20,502 nucleotides of DNA, taken from Smithellaceae bacterium (GTDB taxonomy: Bacteria > Desulfobacterota > Syntrophia > Syntrophales > Smithellaceae). The stretch covers positions 1 through 20,502 of the forward strand of contig JAQVQT010000012.1 in the NCBI GenBank assembly GCA_028701435.1, written 5' to 3'. The notes beneath the pieces are model-generated. The model made no database searches. It was not told the origin of the DNA and saw only the letters and a program-made list of their open reading frames with translations. Shown piece by piece: positions 1-6,617 of this stretch. Position numbers and translations under genes: made by a program. The first letter of the stretch is position 1; every line of letters starts with the position of its first letter.

Positions 1-225
1 GAAATGAATCGTGTGCCCGGGCATGGCCAGCTTCTTTTCTTCGCCCAGATCCAGGGCCATCTGACGGATATAGCCGATGTCCGTGAAGCTGTCCGTGATC
101 ACGGAAACTTTTGCCGGCTTGCACAGCATTATGTATTCCTCGACGATTTTTTCCACGTGGGGATTGTTGAGGGCTTTGATCTTCTGAAGATTCTCTTCAC
201 TCAATACGGCTTTATCGATGTTCAA
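1..225 (-). CDS. pckG: Phosphoenolpyruvate carboxykinase (GTP), N-terminal part, cut by window edge
   Basis: Only the first 75 codons are in the window and the frame is open to the left edge. The translation contains a C-K-P-A-K-V stretch near residue 40, an acidic ITDSFTD segment and ends in GHTIHF. This pattern is typical of the N-terminal domain of GTP-dependent PEP carboxykinases, where HTxHFDG follows. The enzyme interconverts oxaloacetate plus GTP with PEP plus CO2 in the cytoplasm, for gluconeogenesis or anaplerosis. The start is TTG at 225, chosen because AAGGAG lies 8 nt upstream and no ATG fits. The catalytic P-loop and metal site lie outside the window, so activity cannot be judged. 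Family assignment is fairly secure despite the short fragment. Confidence 0.8.
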   Translation of the reverse strand, partial: MNIDKAVLSEENLQKIKALNNPHVEKIVEEYIMLCKPAKVSVITDSFTDIGYIRQMALDLGEEKKLAMPGHTIHF

Positions 226-377
226 TTTCTTTTCTCCTTGAATTGAATTTTTCCCGCCGTTTTTTCACACAATACCGCGTAGTGATGTAAGGATTGAAGT
301 AAATATCACCGGCATCCTGAAGACTACGGCAGGCGGATGGCTAACTCCTTTAGGGAACGGACTCTAATGGAAAATCC

Positions 378-401
378 TATAAAAATCAATCGATTTTTAT
401 A
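378..401. repeat. Perfect AT-rich inverted repeat upstream of pckG
   Basis: The arms TATAAAAATC (378-387) and GATTTTTATA (392-401) are exact reverse complements separated by AATC. With so little GC it is a poor terminator. It could be an operator for pckG or a weak hairpin in its leader; no regulator can be named. Confidence 0.4.
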
Positions 402-481
402 CGGCGTCCGTTGACGGGTGTCCATAAATCCGGATTCAATAAAGAACCCTCCGGCGCAAAGAATCGTCTCTGAAATGCAGG

Positions 482-522
482 CAAACCGGCCGGACCGCGA
501 TTTGCGAAGGCGGCCCGGCCGG
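482..522 (-). terminator. GC-rich hairpin terminator after the secreted-protein gene
   Basis: On the minus strand, arms 522-510 and 498-486 pair over 13 positions with one G-U wobble and an 11-nt loop. The stem is almost all G and C and begins about 25 nt past the stop at 548. The trailing T run is short (TTTGC), so termination may be partial. Confidence 0.55.
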
Positions 523-547
523 CTGCCCTGTAACAAGATTGATGGAA

Positions 548-1141
548 CTATCTTCCGCCTCTGTCCGGCCGGTCCTTGCCCGGTCCACCCTTGGAGCCAG
601 GGCCGGGGGCACCTCCTCTTGGCGGTCCGTCATAACCGTCCCGGTACTTTTTCTGCTGGCCGGGCGGACGACGGTCCATTTCTTTCACGCCCCAGTGATT
701 ATTTTTTTCCCAGTATCGGTTCTTTTTCCAGCTGCGCCAGTTTTTCTTGGCGTCGTTGTAAGGGATGCGGCGTTGATCCCACTCATAGCCTTTCCACCGG
801 CGGTCCCGATAATCTTTTTTCCATCCCGACGGCACCTCCCGGTAGAATGAGGGCACCTGATTGTAATAGCTCCAGCCCCTGTCATAGTAGCGGGATCGGT
901 ACCAGCGCCCTTCCCACGGCCGCCACCACCAGCCGCCGTAAAAGAAAATATCGGCGTCGATATCGGGAACCGCATAAACATACGTTTCCGGAATCACGAC
1001 CACCTCCGGCGCCCCAGGAAAAACAATCGGCGGCGGAAGGGGAATGTTGATGCCGATCTTGACGTCCACGTCCGCCATGGCGGAAACCGGCGTTACCATG
1101 ACCAGCGCCAGAAAAATCATCCTCAGGAAAATCTTCTTCAT
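548..1141 (-). CDS. Secreted Trp/Tyr/Arg-rich protein of unknown function
   Basis: 197 aa. It starts at ATG 1141 behind AGGAG. The first ~23 residues form a signal peptide: MKK, a hydrophobic core, then an ADA-like cleavage site near SAMADVDV. The mature part begins with a Pro/Val/Ile-rich segment. A block from about residue 70 to 150 is crowded with Trp, Tyr, Arg and Lys (GGWWWRPWEGRWYRSRYYDRG, then several R/K-W-x-x and W-K repeats). The tail is Gly/Pro/Arg-rich and probably disordered. Proteins of this style are exported and common in Desulfobacterota, but I recognise no characterised family; it resembles YXWGXW-type low-complexity envelope proteins only loosely. It follows the glyoxalase-like gene by 70 nt and could share its transcript. 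Confidence 0.75.
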   Translation of the reverse strand: MKKIFLRMIFLALVMVTPVSAMADVDVKIGINIPLPPPIVFPGAPEVVVIPETYVYAVPDIDADIFFYGGWWWRPWEGRWYRSRYYDRGWSYYNQVPSFYREVPSGWKKDYRDRRWKGYEWDQRRIPYNDAKKNWRSWKKNRYWEKNNHWGVKEMDRRPPGQQKKYRDGYDGPPRGGAPGPGSKGGPGKDRPDRGGR

Positions 1142-1211
1142 TGAACTTTCTCCTTTCTGAACGACACCGCTTCGGCCATCACAGAAGGACCACTCGCGGC
1201 ACGGTTTGAAC

Positions 1212-1583
1212 CTACCGCTTTGCCGGCACGATTTCAAGCCAATAGTCATCCGGGTCGTTGATGAAGTAAATCCCCATCGCCTGGTTCTCAAAGCAGATAC
1301 AGCCCATTTTTTCATGCAGCGCATGCGCGGCGGCAAAGTCGTCCACCCGGAAGGCCAGATGAAATTCATTGTCCCCCAGGCTGTAAGGTTCCGTTCGCTC
1401 TCTCATCCAGGTCAGCTCCAGTTGATGGGTTGTCCGGCCGTCGCCGAGATACACGAGAATGAAACTGCCGTCCGGCGGTTCATAACGGCGCACTTCCTTT
1501 AACCCGAGCGCTTCCCGGTAAAAGGCCAGACTTTTTTCCAGATTCAGCACATTGAAATTGTTGTGGGCAAAGGTAAATTCCAT
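1212..1583 (-). CDS. VOC-superfamily protein, glyoxalase I-like
   Basis: 123 aa, a single pair of beta-alpha-beta-beta-beta modules, the usual size for a small lactoylglutathione lyase. The four positions expected to bind the metal are present: His7, Glu56 (QLELT), His75 (EFHLAF) and Glu117 (WLEIVP). The opening FNVLNLEKSLAFYREALGL matches the start of glyoxalase I proteins. The likely role is metal-dependent isomerisation of a thiohemiacetal such as the methylglyoxal adduct, but the VOC fold is used by many enzymes and the substrate thiol in this organism is unknown. Start ATG 1583 has AGAGGA 9 nt upstream. It sits downstream of a YqhD-type aldehyde reductase, so a shared theme of aldehyde detoxification is reasonable but inferred. 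Confidence 0.8.
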   Translation of the reverse strand: MEFTFAHNNFNVLNLEKSLAFYREALGLKEVRRYEPPDGSFILVYLGDGRTTHQLELTWMRERTEPYSLGDNEFHLAFRVDDFAAAHALHEKMGCICFENQAMGIYFINDPDDYWLEIVPAKR

Positions 1584-1612
1584 ATTTTGATCCTCTTGAT
1601 GTCGTTACTACG

Positions 1613-1639
1613 AAAATAGAATCAAGGCAAAGCTTTCAA
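1613..1639 (-). promoter_or_regulatory. Possible promoter for the VOC gene
   Basis: The minus strand reads TTGAAA (1639-1634), a 15-bp spacer, then TATTTT (1618-1613), ending about 30 bp before the start codon. The spacer is shorter than ideal, so this is tentative. Confidence 0.3.
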
Positions 1640-1682
1640 GCGCACCTAATAACCTGAAGGTCACGCGAGGTACGCACTACAT

Positions 1683-1713
1683 AAAAAAATGTAGGGCGGG
1701 TCTTTAGACCCGC
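1683..1713 (-). terminator. Hairpin terminator after the alcohol dehydrogenase
   Basis: On the minus strand GCGGGTC (1713-1707), loop TAAA and GACCCGC (1702-1696) form a 7-bp stem, followed by CCTACA and then seven Ts (1689-1683). The six bases between stem and T tract make it imperfect. The GTAGGG edge resembles the longer palindrome at 6580-6607, so it may be a member of a dispersed repeat family. Confidence 0.5.
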
Positions 1714-1803
1714 TAATGACCTCTGCGCACCGCTTATTTTCATGCCTACCTGGCTTCACGAGTGACATGAGGGTTTCTTGCGGGCGAATCCCTCCGGTTT
1801 CGC

Positions 1804-2961
1804 TTACAGACAATCCTTCATCATCAATTCCACCAGCTCCGGCGAGATGTCCCGGTTCTCGCCCAGCTTGACCATACCGTGCGCTTTTAAATTCTCAATA
1901 ACTTCCGGAATGACGTCCGCGCCGATATTGTATGCGCAAAGGCGCGTCGGCACCTTCATGTTTTCAAAGAAATCGCGTGTTTTTTCGATGGCGGCGTCGA
2001 TGCGGGCGGCCTCATCCCCGGCCAGGATCCCCCATACGCGTTCGGCGTATTGCAGAAGCTTTTCCTTCTTCTCCCTCGCACGGATCTTCAGCAGCACCGG
2101 AAGCACCACCGCCAGGGATTTGCCGTGGTCCAGGCCGCGCAGCGCCGTCAGTTCATGGCCGATCATATGCGTCGCCCAGTCCTGCGGCACCCCGACGCTG
2201 ATCAGTCCGTTCAGGCCGAGCGTGGCGCACCACATCAGATTGGCGCGCACATCATAATTTTCCGGTTCGGCCAGGGCCCGCGGTCCTTCTTCGATCAGCG
2301 TGAGCAGCAGACCTTCGGCGAAACGATCCTGCAGCTTTCCGTTGACGGGAAACGTAAGATATTGCTCGGTCACATGGACAAATGTATCCACCACGCCGTT
2401 GCCGATCTGCTCCGGCGGAAGCGTGTAGGTCTTCGTGGGATCGAGCACGGAAAATTTCGGAAACAGCGACGGATGCATGAAGGGAAGCTTGGCGTTTAAG
2501 GCGCGATTCGTGATGACCGCTCCGTTGTTCATCTCGGATCCGGTCGCCGGAATCGTCAAAACCGTTCCAAAGGGTATGGCCCCCTTTGCCTTCTTGCCGT
2601 AGCTGGCGACAATCTCCCAAGGGTCACCTTCATAGGGAACGGCGGCCGCGATAAATTTTGTGCCGTCGATCACGGAACCGCCGCCGACGGCCAGTAGAAA
2701 ATCAATTTTGTTTTTTCGCACCTGCTCCACGCACCGCATCAGCGTCTCATAGGTCGGATTGGGCTCAATGCCTTCGAATTCTTCCATCGCTCGGCCCTGA
2801 AGCGCCGCTTTGACCTCATCATATACGCCGTTGCGCTTGATGCTGCCGCCTCCGTAAGTCATCAGGATCTTCGCCCCTTTTGGAATTTCTTCGGCAATAT
2901 CCTTGATCCTTCCCTCGCCAAAAAGAATTTTTGTCGGGTTATAAAACGTAAAGTTGTTCAT
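1804..2961 (-). CDS. yqhD: Iron-containing alcohol dehydrogenase, YqhD/BDH type (NADPH aldehyde reductase)
   Basis: 385 aa against 387 for E. coli YqhD. The N-terminal Rossmann-like half carries YGGGS (36-40) and AVGGGSVIDG (91-100) for NAD(P)H binding. The C-terminal helical domain has the metal ligands Asp192, His196, His265 and His279, in VVDTFVH and DWATHMIGHELTALRGLDHG. Their spacing matches YqhD D194/H198/H267/H281. The likely activity is reduction of short-chain or toxic aldehydes to alcohols with NADPH in the cytoplasm. Start ATG 2961 follows AGGAGG at 5 nt; the frame upstream to 3027 is leader. A good sigma-70-type promoter lies about 120 bp upstream, so the gene is probably transcribed separately from the operon before it. 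Confidence 0.88.
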   Translation of the reverse strand: MNNFTFYNPTKILFGEGRIKDIAEEIPKGAKILMTYGGGSIKRNGVYDEVKAALQGRAMEEFEGIEPNPTYETLMRCVEQVRKNKIDFLLAVGGGSVIDGTKFIAAAVPYEGDPWEIVASYGKKAKGAIPFGTVLTIPATGSEMNNGAVITNRALNAKLPFMHPSLFPKFSVLDPTKTYTLPPEQIGNGVVDTFVHVTEQYLTFPVNGKLQDRFAEGLLLTLIEEGPRALAEPENYDVRANLMWCATLGLNGLISVGVPQDWATHMIGHELTALRGLDHGKSLAVVLPVLLKIRAREKKEKLLQYAERVWGILAGDEAARIDAAIEKTRDFFENMKVPTRLCAYNIGADVIPEVIENLKAHGMVKLGENRDISPELVELMMKDCL

Positions 2962-3080
2962 ATTCCCTCCTTTTGCGGGATGAATTTCAAACGATTGCAG
3001 GTCACCGACTACCTTCGCCGGGAACATTTTCCGCTTGCCTGATTTTAAAATCTTTATATAAAACTCAAAACGGTGAAGGA

Positions 3081-3109
3081 AATATACTGAAAATATTCTT
3101 TTGTTTCAA
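3081..3109 (-). promoter_or_regulatory. Sigma-70-type promoter for the YqhD-like gene
   Basis: The minus strand shows TTGAAA (3109-3104), a 17-bp spacer and TATATT (3086-3081). It predicts a leader of about 110 nt before ATG 2961. Confidence 0.5.
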
Positions 3110-3145
3110 TGAAAAATAGCGAAGAATCGGGGCGAACCGGCCGTT

Positions 3146-3739
3146 TCATTGAAGTTTATCAAGAAAATTACGGAAAGATTCTACGGGTTGGGCTCCCGTG
3201 ATTTGGTATTGGTTGTTGACGATGAACAGGGGAATTCCGGTTAAGCCCAGCAACCGCCCTTCCTTTGCCGCTTGAGCAAGACGGGGCTCGTAGCGTCCGT
3301 CTTTTGCCGCCGCCAAAGCTTCCTGTTCGTCCAGACCACTCTCGGCGGCGACATAGCCTACCACTTCCGGGCGGCCGATGTCCTGCGCCCGACTCAAATA
3401 CGCCCTGAACATGTTTTCATGAAAAACGTCATGCTTCCCTTTGTCGCGGGCGTACTCCGAGGCCAAAAGCGCCAGTCGGGAATTGGAAAGGATGGTGTGT
3501 TCGCGAAAGACGATGCCCAGTTCATTGCCGCGCGATTTCAACCCGGCGTAAAAAGGCGCAAGGTTTCTGCCTTGAAATCGTTCGGAAAGCAGCATGCCCC
3601 CGGGCGGGGTTTCGGGATGCAGTTCGTAGCTCACCCACTCGTCTTCAATCGGATATTCTCTCTTCAACTGATCGACAATCGCCTTGCCGATATAACAGAA
3701 GGGTCAGACATAGTCGGAAAATATTCTGAAGGAGATCAT
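3146..3739 (-). CDS. DsbA/FrnE-like thiol-disulfide oxidoreductase, probable selenoprotein (U-P-F-C active site)
   Basis: 197 codons from ATG 3739 to the stop at 3146, with one in-frame TGA at codon 12 (3706-3704). The opening reads MISFRIFSDYV-(TGA)-PFCYIGKA. In the DsbA/FrnE/HCCA-isomerase group this place is DYVCPFCYIGK, so TGA replaces exactly the first (nucleophilic) Cys of CxxC and Cys15 is kept. The rest is intact: the helical insert, the cis-Pro loop TGIP (Pro170) and the C-terminal ITGAQPVESFRNFL typical of FrnE-like proteins. The simplest reading is selenocysteine insertion. A candidate bacterial SECIS hairpin follows at 3671-3691. AAAGGA lies 9 nt before ATG 3739; an in-frame ATG at 3748 sits too close to it. 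No selA/B/C/D gene is in the window, and the substrate is unknown. It is probably cytoplasmic, as there is no signal peptide. Confidence 0.85.
3671..3691 (-). promoter_or_regulatory. Candidate bacterial SECIS hairpin just after the TGA codon
   Basis: On the minus strand ATCGGCAA (3691-3684) pairs with TTGTCGAT (3678-3671), 8 bp with one G-U, around the loop GGCGA. The loop begins 20 nt after the TGA and opens with G. Both fit the described bacterial SECIS model of a hairpin roughly 16-37 nt downstream with G at the start of the apical loop. The hairpin overlaps the conserved YIGK coding segment, so part of it could be coincidence. Confidence 0.55.
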
Positions 3740-3829
3740 GGGGGTCATTCCTTTCCGGCCTGTTGCTCAAACACCCTTTTCGCCTGGGCAACCGACTGTT
3801 TCTATCTGATTGCATACCACACGCGTCGC

Positions 3830-4801
3830 TTATTTTACATGCCTGGTTTTCCGGTACCGGTAATAGCGCAGGGGAATCACGAGGACGAAAAAGGGAATCA
3901 TGTACATGGCGGCAACCAGCGGCTCGACCGGACCGAAAAATTCGGAGGAAAAAACAATCACGAGCACGTTGTTGATGTTCCCCAGCATGACCGCTCCGGC
4001 CAGATGATTATGCAGGGGCCCCCTCCGGAAGAAAAATATTCCAACCGCGCAGTAAATCGCCGCCAGGACAAATACGACGACGGTCGCCATGATAATCACG
4101 GACGGTTTTTCTTTGAAAAACGGCGCCCAGCGGTAAAACACTCCGAGGTTAATCAGGGCAAACATCAGCAGGGCGACGGGAAACTGAATCTTCAGAATCG
4201 GCGCAACCAGCCTGGGCAGTAGGTATCGAATCATTTCCACGATCGCAATGGGAACAAAAATCACCATCGCCAGCATTTGAAACATGGCCAGAAAAGAAAT
4301 CGCCGCGTCTTTCGCGATTACAATCTTGATGAGCGCGGGCAGCGTAAACGGCGCAAGCGCGGAGGTGATGACCACCACTACCAGAACCAGCGATGAGTTG
4401 CCTTTGACCATATTCGATATCATCGGCGAAACCACGCCGGTGGAAACGCCCGTCAAAAGCAGGGCGGCGAGCGCATAATCCGGAGCGACCCCGTAAAAGA
4501 CGCCGTAAAGAACCACCGGCAAAACGGCGAGCTTGAGAGCGGTAAAGGTGAGAATCTCCCGAATGTGGCCTTGAAGCGCTTTCCACACATCCGCCAAATC
4601 AATCGACAGGTAGCTCAGAAAAAAATTGATCATCAGGCAGTAAACGGGAAGCGCCTGAAAACGGGCGCCGAAATCGGGAAAAAGAATCGCGATGGTCATG
4701 GACAGGATCACCACGACAACCAGAATGAAGTCATGAAGACGAAACGGAGCTTGCATGATCATTGGATACCAGATGGCGCCTATCTTATCAACATCTTTCA
4801 C
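3830..4801 (-). CDS. Bile acid:sodium symporter (BASS/SBF) family transporter
   Basis: 323 aa from GTG 4801, highly hydrophobic, with about nine or ten predicted membrane segments beginning at FILVVVVILSM. Segments such as VYCLMINFFLSYLSID, LLTGVSTGVVSPMISNMVKGN (where a discontinuous helix would lie) and AVMLGNINNVLVIV match the general pattern of BASS/SBF and related sodium-coupled carriers. These move organic anions (bile acids, pantoate, 2-oxoacids, sulfonates); the substrate here cannot be read from sequence. The start is uncertain: GTG 4801 has an in-frame stop four codons upstream and no good ribosome site, and ATG 4762 or 4756 would begin closer to the first helix. It follows the DUF2784-like gene by 19 nt and precedes the Sec-type DsbA-like gene by 90 nt, probably in one operon. 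Confidence 0.75.
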   Translation of the reverse strand: MKDVDKIGAIWYPMIMQAPFRLHDFILVVVVILSMTIAILFPDFGARFQALPVYCLMINFFLSYLSIDLADVWKALQGHIREILTFTALKLAVLPVVLYGVFYGVAPDYALAALLLTGVSTGVVSPMISNMVKGNSSLVLVVVVITSALAPFTLPALIKIVIAKDAAISFLAMFQMLAMVIFVPIAIVEMIRYLLPRLVAPILKIQFPVALLMFALINLGVFYRWAPFFKEKPSVIIMATVVVFVLAAIYCAVGIFFFRRGPLHNHLAGAVMLGNINNVLVIVFSSEFFGPVEPLVAAMYMIPFFVLVIPLRYYRYRKTRHVK

Positions 4802-4820
4802 CTTTACAACTTAATGCCCG

Positions 4821-5198
4821 TTATGGACGATGGCGCCTGCGTGAGAAACGCCTGTAGTAAACATAGCCGTAGATCAACAGATTGAGAGCGATGACCAGTC
4901 CCCCGAGAATATATTGGGTCAAGGCGGTGAGTCCCGCCGGATAAATCACCGGGACCAGATAGCGAACGACGAAGTCTCCCGTGTAGGGCGCTTCACCGCC
5001 CAACCGGCGCAGATGATTCTCCAAAGGGGTCAGCGGACAAATCCATCCGGCAAATTCGATAAAGGCCCCCCAGCAGGCGGCGGGCAAATGCAGGAAAGCC
5101 GCCTTCGGCCAACGCAGGACCAGCAGGCCGCCCGCCACGACGAAAAGAATAAACAAAAAATGAATGATGATGACCGCATCAGCCAGCAGGCTATACAT
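4821..5198 (-). CDS. DUF2784-like small integral membrane protein
   Basis: 125 aa with four hydrophobic segments: about residues 7-28, 35-52, 80-95 and 96-112, and a basic tail YYRRFSRRRHRP. The motif FIEFAGWICPLTPLENHLRRLGGEAPYTGDFV is characteristic of DUF2784 proteins, which have no assigned function. Start ATG 5198 has GGAAGGA 6 nt upstream. It is the first gene behind a good promoter at 5219-5247 and is followed after 19 nt by the BASS transporter gene, suggesting co-transcription. Whether the two membrane proteins work together is unknown. Confidence 0.75.
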   Translation of the reverse strand: MYSLLADAVIIIHFLFILFVVAGGLLVLRWPKAAFLHLPAACWGAFIEFAGWICPLTPLENHLRRLGGEAPYTGDFVVRYLVPVIYPAGLTALTQYILGGLVIALNLLIYGYVYYRRFSRRRHRP

Positions 5199-5218
5199 AG
5201 CATTTCCTTCCGCTTGAC

Positions 5219-5247
5219 AATATACCGCCCAGCGGCATTTGGTTCAA
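5219..5247 (-). promoter_or_regulatory. Promoter for the DUF2784-like / transporter / DsbA-like operon
   Basis: The minus strand reads TTGAAC (5247-5242), 17 bp, TATATT (5224-5219), about 21 bp before the ATG at 5198. This would give a very short leader of roughly 13-15 nt that still includes the ribosome site. Confidence 0.55.
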
Positions 5248-5315
5248 CTGTAAACCGCCGTTTTTCATATCGATGTTTTTATGATACAAAGGCAACCATT
5301 GAACGGGGGATCGCG

Positions 5316-6182
5316 ATGTTTGGCTGGTTGGCGAAAAAACGGCGGCGGAAAATCCTGGAGGCGCCTTTTCCTTTCAAATGGGAAGCCATCATCCGCAGCA
5401 GCCTGACGCATTACAAAATGCTTGATGAAGAAGAGCAAAGGCGTCTTCGCGAACGGATCGCCGTGTTCATGGCTGAAAAAAACTGGGAGGGATGCGGCGG
5501 CCTAGCGCTCACAGACGAAATTCGCGTCACTATTTCCGCTATGGCCTGTCTTCTGATTCTGAACCTTCCCGGCGGCGACTACGAAAACGTTGAATCCATC
5601 CTGGTCTATCCTTCCGAACGGGTCCTTCCCGAACCAAAGATCGGTTTTTTTGAAACCGCGCAGGCGCCGCTGGAAACCCCGGGTCCCATCAGCGGACAGG
5701 CTTTTGAACAGGGTCCGGTCCTCCTGGTCTGGGACGCCGTTTTGGAAAGTATCCATTATGCCGGATACGGCTACAACGTGGTTTATCATGAATTTGCCCA
5801 TAAACTGGACATGCAGGATGGCGTCGCGGACGGCACCCCCCGACTGAGAGACCGCGCGGAATACCGCGACTGGGTCAAAACCTGTTCACGCGAGTACCGA
5901 AAGCTCCTGAAGAATGTGGAAAGAGGAAAACGGACATTCCTGGACGAGTATGGCGCGAAAGATGAAGCCGAGTTTTTCGCCGTCGCCACGGAACATTTTT
6001 TTGACCAGCCGCTGCGCATGAGGAGGGCCGCGCCGGAGCTGTACCGGGTTTTGAAAAATTACTACCGCCAGGACCCCGCCACCCGCGAAGGCCAATATGC
6101 GGCGGTGCGGGAAGAACAAACCCGTAAAACCGAAGCGGTCTATGCAAAAGCGACGGACGAAAAAGAGGGAGACAAGGAATGA
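5316..6182 (+). CDS. mtfA: MtfA-like zinc peptidase (Mlc titration factor A family, M90)
   Basis: 288 aa. It carries YHEFAHKLD with His158-Glu159-x-x-His162, followed by DEAEFFAVATEHFF in which Glu219 is the expected third zinc ligand. This is the HExxH...E arrangement of MtfA. The flanking GPVLLVWDAVLESIHYAGYGYNVVYHEFAHKLDMQDG is diagnostic of the family. In E. coli MtfA binds the glucose repressor Mlc and has aminopeptidase activity; an Mlc partner in this organism is not implied. No signal peptide, so cytosolic. The start ATG 5316 follows GGGGGA by 5 nt; the frame stays open far upstream but over the opposite-strand gene. The stop overlaps the next start in ATGA, implying translational coupling. 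Confidence 0.87.
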   Translation: MFGWLAKKRRRKILEAPFPFKWEAIIRSSLTHYKMLDEEEQRRLRERIAVFMAEKNWEGCGGLALTDEIRVTISAMACLLILNLPGGDYENVESILVYPSERVLPEPKIGFFETAQAPLETPGPISGQAFEQGPVLLVWDAVLESIHYAGYGYNVVYHEFAHKLDMQDGVADGTPRLRDRAEYRDWVKTCSREYRKLLKNVERGKRTFLDEYGAKDEAEFFAVATEHFFDQPLRMRRAAPELYRVLKNYYRQDPATREGQYAAVREEQTRKTEAVYAKATDEKEGDKE

Positions 6183-6526
6183 TCGACTTTATCGAGCGGC
6201 ATGAAACCTACGTCAGGGAATTGCTGGCAGGCCATCCGGAAAAAGAAACACTTGCCGAACTGCTGGTCTATCACGACAAGCAAATATCCTGGGTGCAGCA
6301 GGAACGCCTGGCCCATCTGATCACGATGATGTTTGTCTGTCTTTTCTTCCTCCTGGCCTTCGGATGGACGATCATCCATTTCACGGTGCCGTATGTCCTG
6401 CTCACCGCCCTGCTTCTGATCCTTTCGGCTGCCTACATTCTGCACTACTATCGTCTGGAAAACAGCGTTCAGCGCTGGTACGTTCTGTCCAATCAAATCA
6501 GGGAAAAGCTGCTTCAATCAAAATAA
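6179..6526 (+). CDS. Small two-helix membrane protein of unknown function
   Basis: 115 aa, starting at ATG 6179 inside the end of mtfA (ATGA overlap). The N-terminal ~45 residues are acidic and helical (MIDFIERHETYVRELLAGHPEKE). Two adjacent hydrophobic helices follow at about residues 47-66 and 69-90, then a basic C-terminal tail ending REKLLQSK. I recognise no named family. Coupling to mtfA suggests a related job, perhaps membrane anchoring or sensing, but that is inference. A strong terminator follows 10 nt after the stop. Confidence 0.7.
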   Translation: MIDFIERHETYVRELLAGHPEKETLAELLVYHDKQISWVQQERLAHLITMMFVCLFFLLAFGWTIIHFTVPYVLLTALLLILSAAYILHYYRLENSVQRWYVLSNQIREKLLQSK

Positions 6527-6535
6527 ACAAAATAA

Positions 6536-6573
6536 AAAGCCCCTTGTCCGGACGGACAAGGGGCTTTGCTTTT
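6536..6573. terminator. Strong bidirectional intrinsic terminator between converging mtfA and groESL operons
   Basis: A perfect 14-bp stem has arms AAAGCCCCTTGTCC (6536-6549) and GGACAAGGGGCTTT (6554-6567) with loop GGAC. Plus-strand transcripts continue GCTTTTT. Minus-strand transcripts continue into a T-rich TTATTTTG, so it can serve both sides. Confidence 0.9.
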
Positions 6574-6579
6574 TACCCT

Positions 6580-6607
6580 GTAGGGAACGGTCGCGACCGT
6601 TCCCTAC
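6580..6607. repeat. Perfect 28-bp palindrome (REP-like) after groEL
   Basis: The halves GTAGGGAACGGTCG (6580-6593) and CGACCGTTCCCTAC (6594-6607) are exact reverse complements with no spacer. It lies 10 bp past the groEL stop and beside the terminator, but has no T tract of its own. The GTAGGG edge recurs at the hairpin at 1691-1713, so both may belong to an intergenic palindromic repeat family. Confidence 0.6.
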
Positions 6608-6617
6608 GGCTGTTTTT

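Larger units (their letters stand above)
226..547. other. Intergenic stretch between the secreted-protein gene and pckG
   Basis: These 322 bases hold no convincing gene; the short frames on both strands lack ribosome sites and family features. The stretch contains a GC-rich terminator hairpin for the upstream minus-strand gene (482-522) and an AT-rich 10-bp inverted repeat (378-401). The remainder should contain the pckG promoter and leader, but I could not pick a convincing -35/-10 pair or a known riboswitch. Confidence 0.6.

Noticed and set aside
260..420. A riboswitch or structured leader upstream of pckG
   Set aside because: I compared the bases with what I remember of c-di-GMP, glycine, fluoride and other riboswitch cores and found no convincing match.
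3146..3667. Reading the DsbA-like gene as a 173-aa protein starting at TTG 3667, or as a pseudogene stopped by TGA
   Set aside because: TTG 3667 has no ribosome site and would delete the active site. The upstream codons match the family exactly up to and past the TGA, with no other damage, so Sec recoding is the better explanation.
5213..5250. Plus-strand promoter for mtfA starting at TTGACA 5213
   Set aside because: The -35 is perfect, but no acceptable -10 occurs at 16-18 bp, and the site overlaps the better minus-strand promoter.
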